The position numbers and the translations under genes were made by a program. A DNA stretch of 64,000 nt, taken from contig CM074862.1 in NCBI GenBank assembly GCA_037501455.1, positions 84,312,001 through 84,376,000 on the forward strand, in the 5' to 3' direction. Below are positions 55,995 through 64,000 of this stretch, in pieces; the first letter of the stretch is position 1; every line of letters begins with the position of its first letter. Below the pieces are notes generated by a model, which saw only the letters and a program-made list of their open reading frames with translations, was not told the origin of the DNA and searched no databases. Origin of the DNA: Lantana camara. Taxonomy: Eukaryota; Streptophyta; Magnoliopsida; Lamiales; Verbenaceae.

Positions 55995-58900
55995 TGTAGC
56001 ACCCCGACCGGAAGGCGCCACATCCCCCGCACTATGAGCCCGATCCACACATGAAATGGAGAGTTCGTACATGAACCAAGCTCACAGCGAACGGGGACAC
56101 ACTCACTCACTAGGCTAGGCGGGAGCTAAAACTTCAAGACCAAATAAACAAATACCAAAAGGAATAACATATGCGGAAGCAATGCTACTAAATTCATTCC
56201 AATATAATAGAACAACGGGGTTCAACAAACATAATTACCTAGTCCTGCAAATTCGACATACATCATAACATACTCATAATCATACAATGCTCATAATTAA
56301 CGAATTACAATGAGGGTGTGTGACAAGACTCAACTTGACCAAAAAAAAAAAAACTTGACAACACGACACCCCACCTAGCACTCCAACCTGCAAGAGAGCT
56401 GAAAACAATCCGGGTTCAGTCTACAGGAGACTGGTGGGTATAAAATGGGCATAATATAATAATACTTTGGAATTGAAACATACACATGCAAGCCCTAATC
56501 CCATAGAAGTTTGATAAGAATTTCCCAAGCGGGCAAAGCAAAGAAAACATCAATGGGATTAAAGCTATCATATTCATTCATAATTTAAACATAGGGTTTA
56601 AGGCCCGGCGAGTAGGCGTGCATCATCTCCAACCTGCTCCTCGTGTGTGCATATCAAAACATACTTTTCATTAACGATCATACATATCCATTTCATAGTC
56701 ATAATCATAATCAAAATCATAATCATACATACAAATTCCAACCTTCTTCCTCCGGTGGTGAACGGGCTAGCAAGACCCGGCACCTCATACATAATGGCTA
56801 GAGAGGTTCATGAGTCCTCAAAAGCCCGACTAGCGTTTTCCCGTCAAAACTCCTGACGAGATCCGTTTCGACGTTAATATTTGTTGGAACTAGTGCAAGG
56901 GATCCCCGTCGGCCCTTGCCTCCCCGGTTAGCCACAATACACTAAGTTCCGGGCCCGTGAACATAACATACATGCACCTCGCCATAACATAAGGTCGGAT
57001 TTCATAAAAGAAGGGCTTAACAATGGAAAATCATAGACTCCTTTGAAAGACTCGATATATATATATATATACAATACTTTTGGCTTTAAAACTTTCACAT
57101 TGGATATATTGGGTCAATTCATATCTAATAGAAGAGAAACCCACCTGCTACACCTCTTACCGAACAATACCAAAAGGAAAAGAAGACTTGAGGTAGCCTA
57201 TGAACCCGACACGTCTCCGCCCTCGAGAAAACTGTACAAGAGACAATGTAGTGTACTAGTGTGACTCAAGACCCTAAGTGAACCATATATGACGCACGAC
57301 AATGCAATGAATGTGATATGATATGCATAAGAGAATATTTCATGTCATGGAGATGCATAAAGGCACATAGTTAATCACTTCATTCTTTCTTGGAGCGTTC
57401 ATAATCATTCAAGTTCATATCTCCCATGTATCATATCAAATCGATCCATAAATTCTGAACAATGATCATAACGCATATTTCAACAAGTACACACTTCATA
57501 TGAATCATAAAAGAAGGATAAAGTAGGTAATTAGGGTTCACCCTCCAAGCATCAAGGCATTCCTGCGCATTAAGGAGCAATGAAGGCATGTGAATTCATA
57601 TCTTGCACATAATACGCCAAACGAATCCATAAATTTCACAAAATGAGCATAACACACCATATACCATGTTAGGGTCATAATTGGGGTGGGAAATTGCAAG
57701 GAAAATGGAAAAGAAACGTAAGAAGAACTCTGAACAAGAACTTGTAAATTTTGACAGTTTTTGGCATAATAACTTTTCCATGGCAAAACAGGGCATTAAC
57801 GCAGCAGCTCTTGGAGGCTTTCTTATGCCAATTCAACACATATATTATGCATGAAATGAACACTAAATTACCGCAATATCATGCCATAATGTGTAGCAAC
57901 AATAGCTCCAAAACAGCCACGCAAAAACTGAGGCTAGGAAGGAATAAAATTAAACCATGCCATGTCTCAAATTTGCAGCAGCAGAGATGCATGAATTCAG
58001 GTCATAAAAGCTTAAGAACACTTAGCTAACATGTAGAGAAACTCATATACTTCATGTACATGCAATTTCATACAAAATGGAGCTCAGGAAGTCATCAAAC
58101 CCCGCACAAAATCTGACAGCAGTTCAAACCGGGAAGAGCAGATTCGCAGCAGTTTTTAAGGTTCAAAAACTCAAGTTCGCAGCCATAATGAAGCATGAAT
58201 TCAGGGCAAAACAGAGCATATTCATGGAGTAACATTTATAATACATGACCAAGCCTTAGCACACGAAATTGGAGGCAAGAATTCAATCATTTGAACTAAA
58301 AAACGTGACAGCAGTTCAGTTCGCACATAGCATACAAATGGGCTTCATGTTTCGGTTTAGGAGCTGAAATTGGATCTAAAATATTGGGGAAAGCATGCTA
58401 ACATACTAAACAACTAATATACATCATATATATGCAAAATGGAACGAATTGAAGCACATTAGAATGACCAACGAACCACAACAATGCAACAGCAGCAGGT
58501 CTGTCATGGATCATGCATAAGAACAGGTCATGTATTTCGGTTTTGGGGCTTAAAATGGGTCCAAATACTTAAAACATGAATGCTAACATATAGAGCAATG
58601 AGTGTACATCAACTCCATGCAATTTCACACGAAAATAAGTTCATTTGATCAAACAACAAACCATAAATCCACACAGCAGTCCCAAAACAGGGGAGGCAGT
58701 TTTGATTATCAAGTTTGAGGCTCTAAATCACATAATTTCAACAAAGGGTCTTAAGAGAAAATCATCCCAACATCACATACTATCAGTTAAGCAACAAAGA
58801 GGCAAAGAAACAAGTCCATAAACTCAGTTTAAAGCCACGAACTCAGCTGCACAACCAAGCAAGGTCACAAGAGCAATTACCCCAAAAATTCATATCAAGC

Positions 58901-59933
58901 TCATAACTCAAACCCTAACCAAATCTGATAAAAAATCAGAAATAAATGGATGAAAATATGTATAAAAGAGTAGAGAATACATAAATATTCATACCTTGAA
59001 GATTTGGTAAAGAAGGAAAGTGATTTGAGCTCAAAATCACAAAAATGCCCAAGGGTTTTTCTTCCTTTCTTCTCTTCCTCTATCTCGATCAGTTGCAGCA
59101 GCAAGGGAAGATATTTGGCTCGGTTTTTGCTGCTAAAAGGGGGAAGAAAGGGCTTAACTCAAGGTACAAAAGTCATGGTTAAGGTATGGTTAAGTTAGAG
59201 GAGGGTTATGGGTCCCACCATGAAGACTAGTCAACAAAAGGGTTAATCTTGCACAAGCTGCTTGTTACGGTTGGATTTCGGGGGTCTTAATGATTTCAAA
59301 AAGGTATGAGGCTTGTTCCATTGTCTCTGAATCATCGATACGAAGGCAACGGAGGTGACGGAATTCGAATCCGAATTCCCGAGCTCAAGATATCAATTAC
59401 GGAACCAAGGGTGCGCTAATTGCTCGTTAGCCCCCGACTTGGATTCCAAAATTAAAATAAATCCGAAACACATGCAAATGAATCCGAAAATACGAAACGA
59501 ACATATAATCACATACAAGACACGTATAAATCCAACATATTAAATTTGCACGAAATTTTGATATCAATTTAAATAGAAACGAAGCACGTAAAGGCCACTC
59601 ATACACAATGTAACATTAAAAATTCATAATATTAACAAATAATATAAAGTTAATTGCGTATAATTAATTTATAAATAGAAATGCATGCATCAATTATGAA
59701 ACAATGTATTGCATGAGTTCATGCACATATATAATACAATACGTACCACAATTAACATATATATATATATATATTATGTAAATATATTTGATATTAGTAT
59801 CATTAAAATATAGTAATTAACATTTAATATATTTAAAATAAAATTAAATATGTAAATCACGTATAATAATTATTTCGCACAATTTAGTAAACACATACGT
59901 CGTGCTATACTACCTAAAAACTGGGGCGTTACA
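55995..59933 (-). mobile_element. solo LTR, Tekay/Del-like Ty3/gypsy
   Basis: On minus it begins TGTAACGCCCC at 59933 and ends GGGTGCTACA at 55995 (3939 bases). The flanks carry the duplication GTACC (55990-55994 and 59934-59938). No internal coding, primer site or polypurine tract. It splits the gag region of the decayed copia element, so it is younger than that element. Confidence 0.9.
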
Positions 59934-59938
59934 GTACC

Positions 59939-62195
59939 ATACTTCATCAAATTAGTTAATAACTTAAGAGAACATCCTTGAGAAGGACTAAAAGGTAATG
60001 GTGATTAGTTCTTCTTCTAAACCTATTGAGGTAAATGCATCTAGGCTAAAGAAGAAGAAACCCTTAAAACCCGATGGAGGGGTGAGAGAAGGGAAAACCT
60101 AAAAGAAAGATCAAACTTTAGCTTCCATAGTGGCAAACTAGGGCCTTGGAAAGGAACTGCATAGAGTATAAGGATGCTCTAAAAGTCTCTCATTGTAAGT
60201 AATTCCAAAAGGACCGGAATTTGCTGGTCTTGAGTTAAATTTGCACAAACTGTTATGCAAAACTCAGAGCATTGATGTTTCGAACATACAACGAGATAAA
60301 ACAAGTAAGTAAGATGACATAGTTTCGAATAACTATGAAACGTTGATAGGATTAGCAAGTTAATCATCTTAAGATCATTTTATGAAATGAACTTAAAGAC
60401 CTAACTTCTAAGAATCATATTTTGAGGGAAACATTCCCGGATCCTTGTTTATATGAAACGAAAGAACGTCCCAAAGTATGTATGGATTTCGATCCATACT
60501 AGTGATTTTGAATTACTTAATGTAAGCACTAGACAAAATCATTAGTTTAATCATTATGAATGAGTGTACTTACCGAAGTGCTAAATTTGGAACTTTTGTG
60601 AAATTATTAGAATTTCAAAATTAGGAGGTTAGGAACCATAGTAGTCATATGATAATTATATCTCAATATGATTGAGATAGCAGACATCTTGTTGACTAAT
60701 TCCTAAGTCATCTTAGAGATAATAGGATTATCCATCTGTAAGCTCATTCAAAAACATGGTATTTTTGAATGAAAGAACATAACCCTATAGGATGGTTTGT
60801 TCTTGTTACTGACTTACCTTCGTCCTGATCTTATGCGTCAGAATACACAGTTGAGATTTTGAATCTTATAAATTCCAAATCAGTCCCTTAAATGCACTAT
60901 GAATTGTGGTATTCAAAATTCCCTAATAATTCTTATCTCAGAATTTTGGGATTATCTTCTTGTATGAAGAGGACAGTGGGAGTCTTCTTAAGAGAAGAGG
61001 ACAGTGGGAGATGAACTTGAAAAAAGTTCAAGTTTATATGAACAATATATATTGTTACTTTTGCAAATCTTTGGAACAAATGTTGTTTATTCTAAAGAAT
61101 GTATCTCTCTTGAGTCTTCTTAATTGAAGGAGAAATTGAGAGATAAGATTGAAACTGGTTCAAGTCTATGCAAACAATATAGAATATTGTTTCTACGACT
61201 CTTTTGAACAAATGTTGTTTGTTTTAAAGAATGTACCTTCCTTAAGGAATCTTTCCTGAGAGAGAAGAAAGGTAAGCCCAAAGACTTCAAAAGGTTTGAG
61301 GACATAACCCACGCCACAAATAGGAAGAGATGAACCGTTCTAATAAAAGTTAGCTAATTTTAAGGAGATAGTGCACGAGTAAACTCTCCTCACTCGATGC
61401 GTTCAGAACGTATTCCTAGATAACCTGTAAGATAATATGGTTTTCACCATGAAATCCTCTAAAGTGGATACTGATCCATTTACACTGTTGTAAGGCGTTG
61501 TCAAATTTGGAATCTGAGCAATGAAAATAATTATGAAATCTAAAATGGATTCCATATAGTCAAACTAAGTTTGGACCTTAGTTGAACTACTTGATAGGAT
61601 CAAGCTTCTCTTATGAATATGAGATTGATGAAGACATAAATATGGAACATCCATGGATTTCACATTTAGTGGGAGTAAGAAAAAGGTTTGTAGACTCCAA
61701 ATGGTCAATTTTCTAAATTGGATCAGACTTCTAGGAATTAGAGTATTTGAATTAGTGAAAAAGTTAAAGTTGTTTGACTTAAAATTCGAGCATAGCGTGT
61801 ACAAGAAAGTGTTAGAGACTAAAAGTTCAACTTTTGGTACTTTGCGAAGATGACATCCTTCTCATTAGGAATGTGGAGGATGACATAAAAGTCACCAAAG
61901 CATGGTTAGGAACCATTTTGAGATGAAAGATCTTGGTGATAGATCCTACATTCTTGAGACAAATATCTATGGAGATAGATTTAAGAGAATGATTGGATTA
62001 TCACAATCAAGGTACATAGACAATGCACTAAAAGAGTTTAGTATGGAAGGTTCCTATAGAATTTCCAAAGGACAATGGAACATCCCTTTTGAGGAGGATG
62101 TGTCCTAAAATAACTATAAGAAAGTAAAAATGTCCAAAACCGTTTTCGAGAAAAGGCTGCATAATGTATGCAAAGTTATGTACTTGACTAGTACG
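59939..62195 (+). pseudogene. copia gag-pol remnants (right of solo LTR)
   Basis: Near 59990-60090 Gag linker sequence continues (NASRLKKKKPLKP-like, Lys-rich). From about 61640 come reverse transcriptase pieces (DFTFSGSKKKVCRLQ, a broken DDILLI with DDIKVTKAWL, HFEMKDLGDRSYIL, GLSQSRYIDNALKEF) collinear with residues 910-1060 of the intact copia polyprotein. The stretch 60200-61560 holds pieces too decayed to assign. It ends at 62195 where another LTR begins. The catalytic YVDD is damaged (the Tyr-Val is lost by a frameshift). Confidence 0.75.
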
Positions 62196-62716
62196 TGTAA
62201 CATCCCGGATTTCAGGGCCAAGAAGAAATAGGTAAGTAAAGGTTTAAGAAGAATTTCCTTTATAAGAACCTTATTTACTATTCACTCATTTTCCTAGAAA
62301 ATTTTCGAGACCTCTTTACCTATCCAATATTGGGTTCAAATGAATCCTTACGAAATTTTATGAATTATGATATCATTCCCAAACCTAATTCTCATTATAA
62401 CTCCCGTAGCAGCCAAAACCGATCAAAAACCCTAGTTTTGCCCTAAAGTGAAGATTTTCAAATTCAAACGTTTTTCCTACACAATATTATAACCATAACG
62501 ATCCTTGAATTATTTTATGAATTTTAAGACATTTACCAAACCCTAGTTCAAATCCTAGCTCGTTTTATAAATTTTTCTTATTTTTCCTAACGTATTATTC
62601 CCGCCGTAAAAACTAACTTTTAAACCGTACGGCGTTTGATATTCAATATTATACTCAAAATAATCCTCAAATTATTTTATAAATCATGAACACTTTCTTG
62701 AAAATTAAATCTCATC

Positions 62717-62876
62717 CTATGATGCACGGATACGGACACGGCGACACGGACACGACACGACACGGATACGGCGACACAGATTTTTTCTTGAATTTCCCAC
62801 GTAAGGAGTGTCGGACACGACACGGCAGGACACGACACGGAAAAATGATATTTTTAGAAGTGTCCGTGCATCATAG
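62717..62876. mobile_element. hAT-type MITE
   Basis: A 160-base element opens CTATGATGCACGGA and closes CCGTGCATCATAG, an inverted repeat of about 13 bases that continues with mismatches. It is flanked by ATCTCATC twice (62709-62716 and 62877-62884). The 8-base duplication fits hAT. The interior is rich in GACACGGAC-type short repeats. No coding capacity. Confidence 0.9.
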
Positions 62877-63253
62877 ATCTCATCCTAGCTTCGTTTTATG
62901 TATTTTATCATATTTTTCAAAATTCCGAACGTCTACTACTTTAATTGTAGACGTTTAAACGTTAAGTGTTTATAACAATCAGAAAGCTCTTTCGATTCTC
63001 TTTCTTTATAACTTTTCTCATTTCAAACTAAAATATAGAGATTCTACTACAATTTTATTATTAATTTTACCCTAATTTAGATTTATTTTATTATGATTTA
63101 TTTATGAAGTAATACTTGAATACCTAAGCATATACATCACATATACACCTAGCATAACACCTAAGTACCCTAATAAATGCACCTAGCTTACTCACCACCT
63201 TGAGTCACTACCCTAAAGAATAGGAAATTGCAACATAAGCCCCTAAATCACAA

Positions 63254-63262
63254 CTATAAATA
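63254..63262 (+). promoter_or_regulatory. TATA box of the rightmost LTR
   Basis: CTATAAATA with a likely start some 30 bases downstream; it marks the U3/R boundary of the LTR that starts at 62196. Confidence 0.5.
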
Positions 63263-64000
63263 GCCTCCCAACTTCACTTAAGAAAACACACAAAATCATC
63301 ACTTTCTCTCCCATAAGTCATGGCCAAAACCCTCCTCTCTCACAAGGTGTGCTTTTCTTTTATTATTTCATGCTTTAAATTATGTCTTTAATATAATAAT
63401 ATTAGTAGCATGCTTAGGTTTAATTAAATTTTATTTTAGGAATTTATTTTATGAAATATATGCAATTTATGCTAGTTTTATGAATAATGTGAGTACATAT
63501 ATGAATTTAATTTAATTTAATTCATCAATTATGATATGATATATTATAATCATGTATTTAAATATTTATGATCTTGTTAGATTAAATTCATGCCTAGAAT
63601 AATTTATTTAGAATTAATTTTATGAAATATGTTACATAAAGTGCTACATTTTACCTTAATCATATGTTATGAACTTAGAACTTATTAAATATGATCATGA
63701 AATAGTATGAACATATTCATAAGCTTAAGAACACATTCATATTGTTCTTGAACAATTAAGGTGCACGTGTGATAGTGTGTGTGTGTATGTGTTCGATTTT
63801 ATGTTATAAAGTGTTTAATTCATAACAAATTGAATAGTAAATGTTTTCAATAGTAATTTTGACTTTTTGGTCAACCCATAATTAATTAATTTCGAAATTA
63901 AATTAAAAAAATAATTATAAAATAGGTTTTGGAATTTTTAAAGAAAGATTTTATTCAAATTATTCCAAAAATCGGTAAATTGTAAAATAAATTTAAAATC

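Larger units (their letters stand above)
62196..64000 (+). mobile_element. gypsy LTR, right end outside the window
   Basis: It opens TGTAACATCCCGG right where the copia remnant stops. Its body is AT-rich, with a TATA box at 63254-63262 (CTATAAATA) followed about 60 bases later by a leader-like AAAACACACAAAATC. The end is not seen, so LTR length and flanking duplication are unknown. The hAT-type MITE at 62717-62876 interrupts it. Confidence 0.65.

Overview
This window is nuclear DNA of a flowering plant, most likely a eudicot. It is AT-rich, has long AT microsatellites, and is built almost entirely from nested transposable elements. I could not convince myself of any intact host gene. Spliced plant-type exons with GT..AG introns appear only inside mobile-element context or as a broken fragment (44.7-46.0 kb). 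Lineage names below (Tat, Tekay, Athila, copia) rest on LTR ends, primer-binding sites, polypurine tracts and protein motifs read by eye, not on a database search.

Layout. 1-4422: the 3' end of a Tat-type Ty3/gypsy element on +, with an antisense 'gypsy-type transposase domain' gene (46-2965, minus), a polypurine tract and a 3' LTR (3574-4422). 4560-10760: an old L1-type LINE on minus, cut by a Mutator-type MITE (5683-6003, 9-bp TSD) and a Tekay-like solo LTR (6426-9506, 5-bp TSD). 11149-12146: a ~460-bp sequence in two tandem copies. 12.3-16.3 kb: AT-rich, gene-free, with diverged repeats. 16349-18885: a copia deletion derivative whose two LTRs do not match. 18886-20498: a second LINE fragment (minus). 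20499-21762: a candidate terminal-inverted-repeat element.

21929-37236: a young copia element on minus with one uninterrupted 1306-aa polyprotein. Its 3' LTR carries a 6.1-kb CACTA transposon (23102-29248, TCT target duplication) packed with CCGAGGG palindromes and a higher-order 423-bp repeat. Its 5' LTR is cut short. 37609-42887: two minus-strand Tekay-like gag units sharing one complete LTR (38393-41093), with no pol. 42888-44718: LTR fragments.

44719-46020: a broken, spliced ULP1-protease-associated gene on +, cut by a gypsy LTR (46021-48225). That LTR is cut by an Athila-type element (48226-54141), which is cut by a second, decayed copia element (54142-62195). The copia element contains a Tekay-like solo LTR (55995-59933, GTACC duplication) and is cut by another gypsy LTR (62196 to the window end), which carries a 160-bp hAT-type MITE (62717-62876, 8-bp TSD).

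The copia polyprotein at 30028-33948 is the only complete set of replication domains here. The other elements are truncated, pol-less or nonsense-bearing and could move only with proteins supplied from elsewhere. The most unusual signals are the hairpin higher-order repeat and gene-like spliced interior of the CACTA element, the six-fold CACGTG array in the copia LTR, the antisense gene in the Tat element, and the LTR-sharing tandem gag units.
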